A stretch of DNA of 64,000 bases, taken from Halapricum desulfuricans. Lineage in GTDB: Archaea; Halobacteriota; Halobacteria; Halobacteriales; Haloarculaceae. Every line of letters begins with the position of its first letter. Positions within the stretch are counted from its first letter, which is position 1. Below are positions 41,705-50,468 of the stretch, piece after piece. The notes beneath the pieces are model-generated. The model saw nothing but the letters and a program-made list of their open reading frames with translations. It did not search any database and was not told where the DNA came from. The stretch lies in the NCBI RefSeq assembly GCF_017094525.1, contig NZ_CP064788.1, positions 1 through 64,000 on the forward strand, read 5' to 3'. Both the position numbers and the translations under genes were made by a program.

Positions 41705-42964
41705 ATGGAACGATACGATCGACTTTACCGGCTGTACAGCGACCACGATACCGACACCCTCCGTGCGCTACAGAACCTTGTCGATCTCTTCCCGCTGGTC
41801 GAATCGCCCGTCGCGCTCGATCGCTGGCAAGAGATCAACGAAGAGCTCGCAGCGGGCAAAGCAGGAATCGACGACGATTTCTCTGAGGTCGGTGAGACGT
41901 TCGCTGATCTCGCGACCCGGGCGACACAGGAACAGGCGTTTACCGGCCTCGACCTCTACAACAAGTACGGCCGTTCGGTGAACGTGCTCATCCTCGATGT
42001 CGACGAGACGCTGCGGTCGACGGGGAGCACCGACAACGAGATCCCCCGCGACACACTCAACATGCTGACGGAGTTCCACGACGATGGGATTCCGATCATC
42101 ATCTGCACCGGTCAGACCCTCGAGAGCGTCAAGGGGTTCGCGATCCAGGGCCTCGGCAGTGAGCTGATTCACTCCGGAAACCTCAGTATCGTCTACGAGA
42201 CCGGTATCGGTGTCTTCACGCCTGGTCACGGCGCCCGGACGAAGCAACTGCTCTACGAGGACCTCGACGAGGACGTCCAGGCCGTCTTCGAGGATATCCG
42301 GGGCCGCATCCTCTCGGAGGCGCCCGAGAACCTCCGACGGGGCTGTCACCTCCAGGGTAACGAGTTCAACATCACGATGAAGCCCAACTTCGACACGGCC
42401 TCGACGGCAGCGAAGGACGTCATCGACGAGGCGCTCGTCTACGAACTCGACCTCCTGGGTGACGCGATCTCCGGGCTCGGTCAGGTGGACCTCGAAAGCG
42501 AGACCGTCTCCGAGTGGACGCGCGCCTACTACGCCGAGCAAGATCCCGAGATCCGTTCGGTCCTCGAAAGCGAAGGGGCCCTCCCAGATCGTGACGCCAC
42601 GGACGTTTCATCTGACCTGGAGGACATCCTCGAACGGCTCGATATCGGCTATTACGAGGGAGATGCGGCCGAGATAGGGAGCCTCGAATTGAGCAAGGTA
42701 GTCGGGGTCGAAGCGGCACTGGACGTACTCGATATCGAGGACCCATTTAGCATCGTGATGGGCGACTCCAAGAGTGACCTGCGAGTCATGCGCTGGGCCG
42801 GCGAGAACGACGCCGGGATCGCAGCAGCCCCGGAACACGCCTCCCAGAGCGTACTGGAGTACGTCGAAGCGACCGACGAACTCGTGTTCGATCAGGGACG
42901 GGCCGGGGAGATCCTCCGGATGGTGTACGCACTGAACCGATTTGCCGAGAGTGCCGATTCGTGA
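41705..42964 (+). CDS. HAD-superfamily hydrolase in the sugar cluster
   Basis: A 419-residue HAD protein. The nucleophile motif is LILDVDETLRSTG (about 97-109; DxDET rather than DxDGT), motif II is ICTGQT (about 136) and motif IV is VMGDSKSDLRVM (about 352). The ~95-residue N-terminal helical domain is unusual. A sugar phosphatase role, such as sugar-phosphate dephosphorylation beside FBPase and PfkB, is an inference. The 210-bp region before it shows no other gene. Confidence 0.75.
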   Translation: MERYDRLYRLYSDHDTDTLRALQNLVDLFPLVESPVALDRWQEINEELAAGKAGIDDDFSEVGETFADLATRATQEQAFTGLDLYNKYGRSVNVLILDVDETLRSTGSTDNEIPRDTLNMLTEFHDDGIPIIICTGQTLESVKGFAIQGLGSELIHSGNLSIVYETGIGVFTPGHGARTKQLLYEDLDEDVQAVFEDIRGRILSEAPENLRRGCHLQGNEFNITMKPNFDTASTAAKDVIDEALVYELDLLGDAISGLGQVDLESETVSEWTRAYYAEQDPEIRSVLESEGALPDRDATDVSSDLEDILERLDIGYYEGDAAEIGSLELSKVVGVEAALDVLDIEDPFSIVMGDSKSDLRVMRWAGENDAGIAAAPEHASQSVLEYVEATDELVFDQGRAGEILRMVYALNRFAESADS

Positions 42965-42976
42965 TACGGACTGGTA

Positions 42977-43939
42977 CTAGCTCATCTCCCACACGTGGAC
43001 CTTGTCCATCCGATCCTGCGGGCTGAGATCGGTCACGGTTGAGCCTTTCACTGTGACGAGTTTCCAGGCGGTCGCAACGCCGGCACGGAGGGCCTTCGTG
43101 TCGTCCCAGCCCTGTTCGTATGCCCACAGGATGGCACCGAACAGGGCGTCCCCAGCTCCCTTCGTGTCGACGACGTCGACGTCGACGGCCGGGGAGTAGA
43201 GGGTTTGCTCAGGGGTGATCATTACTGCGCCCTCGCTGCCCATCGACGCGACGACGCGCTCGAATCCCATCGCCTGTATCTCCAGGGCCGCCTGCTCGCA
43301 GTCGGTGATGCTGTCGATCGTCCGGCCAGTCGCCATCTCAGTCGCCGCCTGGTTGGTCCGGCAGTACTCGTAGGTTTCTTCGAGCTCGAGCAGCACATCG
43401 CCGTGGACGTTGACCGCTGTCTCCCAGTCGCCGGCAGTCGCCAGTCGATCGACCGCCTCGGGCTCCATGCCTGGTGGGAGGCTGCCAGCGATAACGAGAA
43501 TCTCCGGTTCGTGTTCCCGGACCGTCTCCACCAGCTGGTCGATGACGGCGTCGGTCACCGCCGGGCCGGCCTGTCGGATCTGGTACTCGACCGTCTCGCT
43601 CGACTCGCTGCCGGTCACGCGGCTCGTTCGCGGACGGTCCCGTTCGGGAACGAGGATCGTCGAGTTGATTCGCGTCGGTGCCGATTCAATCGTACAGAAG
43701 TCCGTCGGGATGCCGAACTCTTTCAGATCCTGCTCGATGAAATAGCCGGTGAACCCGCCGGTGATCCCGGACGCGACCGTCTCGCCCCCAAGCGCGTGCA
43801 CGAACTGCGAGAGATTGATACCGCCCCCACCCGAGTCGAACTGTGCGTTGGCTGACTTCTGGACGGTGTCGGGTTCTAGCGGCTCGTCCATCTCGATCGT
43901 CTGGTCGACCGCCGGGTTCGGCGTCAATGTGAGTAGCAT
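42977..43939 (-). CDS. PfkB-family sugar kinase (1-phosphofructokinase-like)
   Basis: This 320-residue ribokinase-fold enzyme begins with the 1-PFK-like MLLTLTPNPAVDQTIE, contains GGGGINLSQFVHALGGE, LVIAGSLPPGM and the catalytic DTKGAGDALFGAI (about 258-270). It resembles haloarchaeal 1-phosphofructokinases, which phosphorylate fructose 1-phosphate; tagatose 6-phosphate kinase is an alternative. It converges with the HAD gene 12 bp away. Confidence 0.85.
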   Translation of the reverse strand: MLLTLTPNPAVDQTIEMDEPLEPDTVQKSANAQFDSGGGGINLSQFVHALGGETVASGITGGFTGYFIEQDLKEFGIPTDFCTIESAPTRINSTILVPERDRPRTSRVTGSESSETVEYQIRQAGPAVTDAVIDQLVETVREHEPEILVIAGSLPPGMEPEAVDRLATAGDWETAVNVHGDVLLELEETYEYCRTNQAATEMATGRTIDSITDCEQAALEIQAMGFERVVASMGSEGAVMITPEQTLYSPAVDVDVVDTKGAGDALFGAILWAYEQGWDDTKALRAGVATAWKLVTVKGSTVTDLSPQDRMDKVHVWEMS

Positions 43940-43963
43940 ACCCCAAATAGAACTCCTGCGGAC

Positions 43964-44797
43964 TTATAGGTCGGCACGGTCGTAGCGCAGGTAGCCGACG
44001 ACGAGGGGAACGATCCCCCAGATCCCGAGGACGACAAGACTGGCCCACTGCGAGAGGTACCACGGACCGGCACCGCTCATCGAGCCCGTGAGGACGCCAC
44101 CGACGGCGTTCAGGTAGGCCGAGCTGGGCGGCATGCTCGCGAGGAACGCGACCCAGTCGGGCATCGGCGCGCCGCTGAACAGTCCCGGGGGGACCTGAAA
44201 GCCGTTGGCGACGAACCAGGCGCCGAGCGGAACGATGTCCCAGGCGAACTCCAGAAACACCAGCGCGAGCACGCTGAGCGTGGCCGCCCTGGCGGTCGAG
44301 GTGGTACTGGCCGAGATGCCGACGTAGAAGGCCACGTAGACCAGCACGAACAGCATCGTCACCAGGCCGAACAGGACGTAGTCGACGGCAGAGAAGGTCA
44401 CGTCGCCCACGAAGACGACCGCGAGCATCGCGACCAGCCCGACCAGAACCGGAATCGTCAGCACGAGCGAGCGTCCGACGACCTTCCCGAGGATGACATC
44501 AGCGCGGGTGTGGGGCAGGCTCAACAGGAGCTTGCCCGAGCCGGACTCGGCTTCACCGGCGATCGACTTGTACGCGACGACGAGCGCCGCGACGGCGACG
44601 AACAGCGCCACGGGAGCCGACAGGAACGTCATCAGCCCCATCGTCGAGACTTCCTCGTCTGCCGTGACCTCGGGGACGAACGCGTAGAGGCCGGCGAACA
44701 GCAACGCCAGCAGGAGGAACGTCGCCGAGAGCGCCCACAGCGAGCGCGACCGGCGAGCGTCGTTGAAGTCCTTGTGCGCGACGACGGCCCAGCTCAT
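43964..44797 (-). CDS. ABC-2 type transporter permease
   Basis: A 277-residue integral membrane protein with about six helices (LWALSATFLLLALLFAGLY, VALFVAVAALVVAYKSIAG, VLTIPVLVGLVAMLAVVFVG, YVLFGLVTMLFVLVYVAFYVG). The SGSGKLLLSLPHTRADVILGK segment is the NosY/ABC-2 signature. Its start overlaps the ATPase gene by 4 bp, forming an exporter pair. The cargo is unknown. Confidence 0.88.
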   Translation of the reverse strand: MSWAVVAHKDFNDARRSRSLWALSATFLLLALLFAGLYAFVPEVTADEEVSTMGLMTFLSAPVALFVAVAALVVAYKSIAGEAESGSGKLLLSLPHTRADVILGKVVGRSLVLTIPVLVGLVAMLAVVFVGDVTFSAVDYVLFGLVTMLFVLVYVAFYVGISASTTSTARAATLSVLALVFLEFAWDIVPLGAWFVANGFQVPPGLFSGAPMPDWVAFLASMPPSSAYLNAVGGVLTGSMSGAGPWYLSQWASLVVLGIWGIVPLVVGYLRYDRADL

Positions 44798-45780
44798 CGG
44801 GCCACCTCCGCGGAGCCGTCCTCGGTGTCCGGTTGGACTGCAGCATCCTGTATAGCGTCGGTCGCCTCACGCCGGGGTTCCGTGGTGAACTGCGCGAACA
44901 GTTCCTCCAGGGACGTCTCGGCGGTCGAGAAGTCAAGCACCTCCGCGCCTGCGGATTCGAGCACGTCGAGGATCGCGGTCTTGCTCCCGTCCTCGATCCG
45001 GACGGTGACGGTCGTCCCGGTGGCGGTCACGCTGTGGACGCCTTCGAGCACCTCGATAGCTTCGATCGAATCCTCGGGCACGGCGTCGACACGGATCGTC
45101 AGTTGTGTGGCCGTCCCGGCGGTGTCGCGCAGTCCTGCGATGGTGTCGACGGTGACGATCCGGCCCTCGTTGAGGATCGCGACGCGATCACAGATCGCTT
45201 CGACCTGTTCGAGGATGTGCGAGGAGAAGAACACCGTCGCACCGCGTTCGTTCTCCTCGCGGATGAGCTGGCGCATCTCGCGGGCCCCGTTGGGGTCCAG
45301 CCCGGTCGAGGGCTCGTCGAGAATCAGGATCTCGGGTTCGCCGACCAGCGCCATCGCGAGGACGAGCCGCTGGCGCATCCCCTTGGAGTAGCCGCCGGCG
45401 GGCCGGTCGGCCGCGTCGGCGATACCGACCCGGTCCAGCAGGGCCAGCGGCTCGTCGTCTGTCCCCTTGGAGTCGATCGCGAACTGGACGTGCTGGCGAC
45501 CGGTCAGGCGGCCGTAGACCTGGTAAGCGTCCGGCAGGACGCCGGTCCGTCGCCGGATCTCGAGGGTGTCTTCCTGAGCGTCCATCCCGAGGACGCGCGC
45601 CGAGCCGGCCGTCGGGCGGACGAAGTCCAGCAAGGTGTCGATCGTCGTCGACTTGCCGGCCCCGTTGGGCCCGAGGAACCCGAAAATCTCGCCCGTCTCG
45701 ACGGTGAGATCGACGCCGTCGAGCGCGATTACGTCACCGAAGTGCTTGGTCAATCCTGTGAGTTCAATATCAGGTCCCAT
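44794..45780 (-). CDS. ABC transporter ATP-binding protein
   Basis: A 328-residue ATPase with Walker A GPNGAGKSTT (about 37-46), signature GYSKGMRQRL (about 128), Walker B ILILDEPSTGLDP (about 150) and switch histidine in FFSSHIL. The C-terminal ~100-residue extension is typical of drug/lipid/Cu-type exporters (CcmA/NatA class). It energises the overlapping permease. Confidence 0.92.
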   Translation of the reverse strand: MGPDIELTGLTKHFGDVIALDGVDLTVETGEIFGFLGPNGAGKSTTIDTLLDFVRPTAGSARVLGMDAQEDTLEIRRRTGVLPDAYQVYGRLTGRQHVQFAIDSKGTDDEPLALLDRVGIADAADRPAGGYSKGMRQRLVLAMALVGEPEILILDEPSTGLDPNGAREMRQLIREENERGATVFFSSHILEQVEAICDRVAILNEGRIVTVDTIAGLRDTAGTATQLTIRVDAVPEDSIEAIEVLEGVHSVTATGTTVTVRIEDGSKTAILDVLESAGAEVLDFSTAETSLEELFAQFTTEPRREATDAIQDAAVQPDTEDGSAEVAR

Positions 45781-45919
45781 ACCATACAGACTACTTGTTA
45801 GTACATAAATACGTACTGAGTGAGGGTAGCACGGGGGTTTCGGCGTTCCGGCGCGCCGTCAGCGTCGGTCGTCTCCCAGTCTGGCGGTAGCAGTGCTAAT
45901 CCCGGCCGAGAAGCCGCCT

Positions 45920-47107
45920 CTAGTTCGTCGTCGTGATCTCGATCACGTCTCGGTGGTCGAGTTCCGCGTCGGCACCGACCTGGCGCCCGGAGCGGACGTC
46001 GTGGGCGTGGAGAAAGCCGTCGCCGATGTCGGAGTGGAGGAAGTACGCGAAGTCCTCGGCGGTCGAGCCGTCCGGGAGGACGAAACAGTCCTGCAGGAAC
46101 GTGCCGTCGTCCTGCGGGCTGCTCGCGCCCGGGAAGACGGCGATCGCGCCGAGTTCCTCGAACAGCGCCGTTTCCAGCACCTCCTGGACGCCCGTGCCGC
46201 CGTAGGCGTCGACGAACGCCCGGATCCGTTCGAGCCCGGCGGCTTTCTTTTCGGGGAGGTCCGCGGTCACCTCGAAGTCCCTATCCCCGGGCCGATACTC
46301 GAGCACGCCCCGCTCGTCGCCCTGCTTCAGTGCCTTCTCGGCGTGCGCCGAGACGGGGACGAAGGTGAGGTGGTCGTAGTCGGGATCGGCCGTGACTCGC
46401 TCCCAGTTGTCCTGTGCGGCCCCGGTGTCCATCTTGTTGGCCGCAACTACCATCGGTTTGGTCCGGATCCTGATCTCGCGGGCCAGCGCCTCCCGGTCGG
46501 CCGCGTCCCAGGTGTCGGGATCGAGCGCCAGATCCAGCGCGAGGATGACCTGCTTGATCTCGTCTTCGGTGATCCCGAACGCCGACAGTTGCTCGGCCAG
46601 ATCGGTCTCGATGTCCCGCTCCGCGCCGTGATAGCCCGTGTGATAGCGATCGATCCCCTTCTCCAGGACGTCGAGATACCACATGTCGAGTTCGTTCTCC
46701 AGGAAATCGATATCCTCGCGGGGATCGTGATCGTCAGTCGGTTCGCCCTCGAGGTCGGTCTCGCCGGTGAAATCGACCACGTGGACGAGCACGTCAGTCT
46801 CGTTCAGGTCCGAGAGGAACTGGTTGCCCAGCCCCTTCCCCTCGTGGGCACCGGGGACGAGTCCGGCCACGTCGACCAGTTTCGTCGGGACGAACCGGAC
46901 GCCGTCGGCGCAGTAGCCGTGGTTGGGCGTGCAGGTGTGGCCGAACTCCGGGGCGGCACACTCGACGCGGACGTACGCCTCGCCCACCGAGGGGTCGATC
47001 GTCGTGAAGGGGTAGGCCCCTTCGGGGACGTCGTTCATCGTCGCCGCATTGAAGAACGTGGACTTGCCCACCGAGGGCTTGCCCACGAGACCGATCCGAT
47101 AGCTCAT
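45920..47107 (-). CDS. ychF: YchF/Obg-family NTPase
   Basis: This 395-residue translation-associated P-loop NTPase has G1 GKPSVGKSTFFNA (about 8-20), G3 DVAGLVPGAHEGKGLGNQFL, a G4 AANKMDTG (about 222) and a C-terminal TGS domain (IAVFPGASSPQDDGTFLQDCFVLPDGSTAEDFAYFLHSDIG). The full-length archaeal form includes an insert around EDIDFLENELDMWY. YchF proteins hydrolyse ATP and interact with ribosomes. Confidence 0.93.
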   Translation of the reverse strand: MSYRIGLVGKPSVGKSTFFNAATMNDVPEGAYPFTTIDPSVGEAYVRVECAAPEFGHTCTPNHGYCADGVRFVPTKLVDVAGLVPGAHEGKGLGNQFLSDLNETDVLVHVVDFTGETDLEGEPTDDHDPREDIDFLENELDMWYLDVLEKGIDRYHTGYHGAERDIETDLAEQLSAFGITEDEIKQVILALDLALDPDTWDAADREALAREIRIRTKPMVVAANKMDTGAAQDNWERVTADPDYDHLTFVPVSAHAEKALKQGDERGVLEYRPGDRDFEVTADLPEKKAAGLERIRAFVDAYGGTGVQEVLETALFEELGAIAVFPGASSPQDDGTFLQDCFVLPDGSTAEDFAYFLHSDIGDGFLHAHDVRSGRQVGADAELDHRDVIEITTTN

Positions 47108-47244
47108 TGGCGAATCGGAGTCGAATCACGGTCTAAAACGTTCGGAAACGATCGCTCAGAGCGTGTAAGTCTCACACAAGATGTCGTATGCGGTGCTCGA
47201 AAACAGGTGCTGGAGGACCGGGATCAGAGCGCGGCAACCGGGCG

Positions 47245-49080
47245 CTATTCGTACGTCTCTCTTTCGGCGACGGTCACGCTCGTCCCGTCGGAGGCGACTA
47301 CGACGGCGGTCGATCCGTCGTCGGCTTCGGTCCGGACCGTCAGCGGGCCGACCGTCGCGGTCTCGTTGGTTTCGGGGATTGCTGCCGTGCCGACTGTCGC
47401 GTCGTCCCGGGTGACACGCACTTCGAACCCGTCGTCAGTGGGGACGACCCCGATCCGGTGGCCGTCGATCGTCACGTCCGCCTGCACCGGATCGGTCGCG
47501 AACGAGCGTGTCGTCTCACCGTCGACGGTCAGATCGACCGCGTAGGCCGACTCGTTGCCGGTGACGTCCCAGCCCGTCCGGTCGGCGCGGACGGTCTCGC
47601 GCCAGCCGAGCCCGCCGACGTTGACGCTCGCTTCCCCGTCGAAGGCCAGCGATTCCGCCCGCTCGGTGACCGTCCAGATGCTTCGGGACTCGCTGGCGAC
47701 GATCAGCCCGTCCTGGGTCGTCTCCGTGGCGTTCTCGACGTCCAGCAGGAGCAGCGTCTGTCCGGGGGTGGCGTCTTCCTCGTAGGTCACCAGGTAGTCG
47801 CCGACCCTCACCTCGCCCGTGTCGGTCACCGAGTCGGCGTCGACGGTGATCGGGCCGTAGAGCAGGCCCGGAACGACCAACAGGAGTCCGACCGTCCCGA
47901 GGCCGAGCAGCGCGACGTTCCGGTGGCTCGACCACCGGGTGTCCTGCCCCCGGAGCGCGGTCGGGACCGCGGGGACGGCGAGCACGACGACCGCGAGCAC
48001 GAGCAGTGCCATGAAGGGCGCGATACCGCCGACTTCCGGCACGAGTCCGGAGACCGAAACCACCAGCGAGAACGCGAGCACGCCGGCCAGAAGCGCGAAC
48101 GGGAGCGCCAGGACGACTAGCCAGCCGACCGCGAGCAGCCGCGGGATCGACCGATCGCTACCCGAGACCGCGACCGTCACCAGCCCGGCCAGCACGGCGA
48201 CGACGATCACGCCGACGGCGCGATAGAGGTAGAAGACGTCCTCGCCAGGGAAGACGAGCAGCCACAGCGACAGCGCGAGTCCGAAGCCCGCGGTACCGAG
48301 AAACAGCCGGGCGGGCGGGAGCCACTGTCGGCGCGACCGGAGGAGCGCGATCGCCGCCACCGCGCCGACGGCGAACCCGAGCATGTGTGCCTGAAACGCG
48401 ATCGACGCCCACGACGGCGGTGACGGCCCGCCGGCCGAAATCGACCCGGTGACGACCGGGTTCACGACCGCCTGATAGAGGACGTCCAGCGCGCTCGAGC
48501 CCACGACGGCCCCGATCGCGGCTCGCGGCTTGGCTACGACCGCAAAGCCCGCGACCGCGAAGACCGCGCCCGAAAAGCCCAGCCCCGGCCCCATCGAGAA
48601 GACGCCCGTCAGCAGCGCGACGCCGAACATCGCGGCGGGGACGAGCGCGATCCGCACGCGGGGCCGAGACCGCCAGCCGCCGTCGCCGGCCAGAAGCGAG
48701 TCGCGGTCGCGTCTGGCCGGCGGGTAGTGCCCCCAGGCGTACTCCGCGACGAGTCCGAACGCCAGCGTCCCGGTCATGTTGCTGACGAGATGGGCCGGCG
48801 AACCGTGGGCGAACCCCGAGGTCAGCACGCCGAGCGGGTAGAAGTACGACCACGAGACGAAGGGCAGCGTCAGGGGATCGCCCCAGTCGGTGAGACCGTT
48901 CTGTGCCAGCAGGTAAAACGCCGTGACCAGCGCGACGGCGATCAGGGTTCCCCACGGGAGCCCGTAGACGAGTCGATCCGCCGTGAGCGCGCGCCACCGC
49001 TCCCACCCACCGTAGTAGAGGACCGCGCCCGCAGCGACGCTCAGCGTCACGAGAAGGGCGGCGACAGCCAGCGAGACCAT
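47245..49080 (-). CDS. Rhomboid-family intramembrane protease with C-terminal extension
   Basis: This 611-residue membrane protein has a rhomboid core: HLVSNMTGTLAFG (helix 2), the catalytic serine in GPGLGFSGAVFAVAG (about 168) and the histidine in AFQAHMLGFAVG (about 228). Further helices extend to about residue 400, and the last ~200 residues form a predicted beta-rich domain outside the membrane (DYLVTYEEDATPGQTLLLLDV, TIDGHRIGVV). It would cleave membrane proteins in or near the bilayer. The ATG at 49080 is chosen at the first helix. Confidence 0.85.
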   Translation of the reverse strand: MVSLAVAALLVTLSVAAGAVLYYGGWERWRALTADRLVYGLPWGTLIAVALVTAFYLLAQNGLTDWGDPLTLPFVSWSYFYPLGVLTSGFAHGSPAHLVSNMTGTLAFGLVAEYAWGHYPPARRDRDSLLAGDGGWRSRPRVRIALVPAAMFGVALLTGVFSMGPGLGFSGAVFAVAGFAVVAKPRAAIGAVVGSSALDVLYQAVVNPVVTGSISAGGPSPPSWASIAFQAHMLGFAVGAVAAIALLRSRRQWLPPARLFLGTAGFGLALSLWLLVFPGEDVFYLYRAVGVIVVAVLAGLVTVAVSGSDRSIPRLLAVGWLVVLALPFALLAGVLAFSLVVSVSGLVPEVGGIAPFMALLVLAVVVLAVPAVPTALRGQDTRWSSHRNVALLGLGTVGLLLVVPGLLYGPITVDADSVTDTGEVRVGDYLVTYEEDATPGQTLLLLDVENATETTQDGLIVASESRSIWTVTERAESLAFDGEASVNVGGLGWRETVRADRTGWDVTGNESAYAVDLTVDGETTRSFATDPVQADVTIDGHRIGVVPTDDGFEVRVTRDDATVGTAAIPETNETATVGPLTVRTEADDGSTAVVVASDGTSVTVAERETYE

Positions 49081-49106
49081 ACCGTACCTGATGGTCAGGA
49101 ATCGTA

Positions 49107-49201
49107 TAACGGTTCGGTCCCGTGATTGCCGTACGTCCCTTCCGGGTCGACTACACGAGGGCGTGTGGTCGCACCGGTAAATCGGTCCAACAGTCACGAT
49201 A
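49107..49201. repeat. Degenerate copy of MITE A
   Basis: TTCCGGGTCGA (49140-49150) and TCGCACCGGTAAATCG (about 49169-49184) match the core of MITE A, and decayed ends (TAACGGTTCGG ... CAGTCACGATA) mark the inverted repeats. It lies between the rhomboid and PIN genes. It is older than the copies at 16788 and 28348. Nothing else is seen in 49081-49298. Confidence 0.55.
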
Positions 49202-49298
49202 GTGTCGCCGTCGGTGCTCATACTGGTGGCCATACCATTTCGAAACGATCTGACACGCTGTCGTGACAGATATCGTTACGAACGTATAGCCGCAAGCA

Positions 49299-49787
49299 TC
49301 ACTCATCAAACAGGGTCTGTGCTCGTCTGTATATTGGTGCGCCGAGCCAGTCCCGCTGTTGTGCAAGTTCCTCGAGTTTGTGCAGGGCCTGCTGTTTTTC
49401 CAGGACGTCTCTGTTGACGAGAGCTTTCAACACGATAGGTGAGATCGCCACCTGTGCGTCTGCGAGTGTCTGGAGCTCGGGGAGTGCCCGGAGGTCGTCC
49501 GTGATCAGGAACGTTGCGTCTCGCTCGTTGGCAAGGCGTACGCAGCTCCCTTCGCCTTGATCGATGCGAGACGAGGTGAATTCTCCCTGAGCCTGGGCGG
49601 TGTGTATTCGTTCGATGGTGTCGAGGACGGTGTCGGCTGCTTTGCCGTGTCGGTCGTTGTACTCCGCAGTCGCTTCTAGCTCTGCAACGACGGTGTCCGT
49701 CGTGTGGACATCGAATTCCGTCAGGAAGGTGTCGAGGAGGTCGATCGTGGCGATCGAGATGAGGGCGCTTGTATCCGCGACGATCAT
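49299..49787 (-). CDS. PIN-domain (VapC-like) toxin
   Basis: A 162-residue PIN protein with acidic residues in IVADTSALISI (Asp4), VVAELEAT (Glu38), DQGEGSCVRLA (about 76-80) and LITDDLRAL (about 96-97), the RNase site. It is the likely mRNA/tRNA-cleaving toxin of a VapBC-type pair, following the RHH gene by 9 bp. Confidence 0.85.
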   Translation of the reverse strand: MIVADTSALISIATIDLLDTFLTEFDVHTTDTVVAELEATAEYNDRHGKAADTVLDTIERIHTAQAQGEFTSSRIDQGEGSCVRLANERDATFLITDDLRALPELQTLADAQVAISPIVLKALVNRDVLEKQQALHKLEELAQQRDWLGAPIYRRAQTLFDE

Positions 49788-49796
49788 ATGAAAAGG

Positions 49797-50102
49797 TCAC
49801 GACAGTTCTGCGAGGTCGTCGGCCACGTCTTCGCCTTCGTCCAGAAGGGTTTTCGATGCACGGACGGATGCGGCGTCCTGCCGTCCAATGAACTCCTTGA
49901 GGACGTCAAACCCAATTTCGTCGTCGAGATAGAGTTCCACGACCGCTTCCTTGAATTTCTCGTTATCCTCGACAGTCTCCAAATAGTCCTGGAGTGCTTC
50001 GACGACGATTTCGGTCCGGTTCTTGTGCGTGACTTCCGCCGCCACGTCCGCCTTCTCGATCAGGCTCTCCGGCAGTCGGAAGTTGACCCTGGTACTGCCC
50101 AT
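49797..50102 (-). CDS. RHH-type antitoxin for the PIN protein
   Basis: A 101-residue protein with a ribbon-helix-helix N-terminus (STRVNFRLPESLIEKADVAAEVTHKNRTEIVVEALQDYLETV) and acidic C-terminus. It should bind DNA and neutralise the downstream PIN toxin. Being first in the pair is the standard antitoxin-toxin order. Confidence 0.82.
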   Translation of the reverse strand: MGSTRVNFRLPESLIEKADVAAEVTHKNRTEIVVEALQDYLETVEDNEKFKEAVVELYLDDEIGFDVLKEFIGRQDAASVRASKTLLDEGEDVADDLAELS

Positions 50103-50230
50103 TCTCGAACCACCTGTTGTCTGTACGTTGTGGTCACAGATTCAAATCAGTTCGGTGTCTCCCAAGCCCATCACAGTTACTATCGAGATCACAACGCTTA
50201 TTGAGGCGGTCTGACAAGGAACGAGCGAGT

Positions 50231-50311
50231 ATGACGGCCGAACCCGAAAGCAGGCGTCGCGTCCGCCAGCCGACCGTGTTCGACGGGTTCGGCTTCTTTT
50301 TCGAACGTTGA
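50231..50311 (+). CDS. Phe-rich 26-aa leader peptide upstream of pheST
   Basis: An ATG-started frame with basic middle (SRRRVRQ) ends VFDGFGFFFER, five phenylalanines in the last eleven residues, then TGA. It follows a TATA-like CGCTTATTG at about 50186-50194. It lies 157 bp ahead of pheS, encoding the enzyme that charges tRNA-Phe. Two hairpins (50332-50345 and 50382-50417) follow before pheS. This mirrors bacterial attenuation leaders such as pheM, but no U-tract terminator is seen, so the mechanism is unknown. Confidence 0.6.
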   Translation: MTAEPESRRRVRQPTVFDGFGFFFER

Positions 50312-50331
50312 GAGCGGCGGACTGCGGGGCC

Positions 50332-50345
50332 GACGCTAGCGCGTC
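50332..50345 (+). promoter_or_regulatory. Hairpin after the leader peptide
   Basis: GACGC-TAGC-GCGTC forms a 5-bp stem with a 4-nt loop, 20 nt after the leader stop codon. Confidence 0.4.
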
Positions 50346-50381
50346 ATCCCACACGAAACCGCTCTGTTGTCGACCGTCCCA

Positions 50382-50417
50382 GCGCGTGGCCTGCCGATCG
50401 GTAGTGTGGCCGCGTGC
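50382..50417 (+). promoter_or_regulatory. Strong hairpin between the leader peptide and pheS
   Basis: GCGCGTGGCC (50382-50391) pairs with GGCCGCGTGC (50408-50417), ten pairs including two G-U, and the 16-nt loop contains the near-palindrome TGCCGATCGGTA. It ends about 50 nt before the pheS ATG. It could be a control structure or a processing site. Confidence 0.45.
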
Positions 50418-50468
50418 GACCACTATGAGAACCGTTAACTGACGGACCCACGGTTTCCCTACCAAGAA

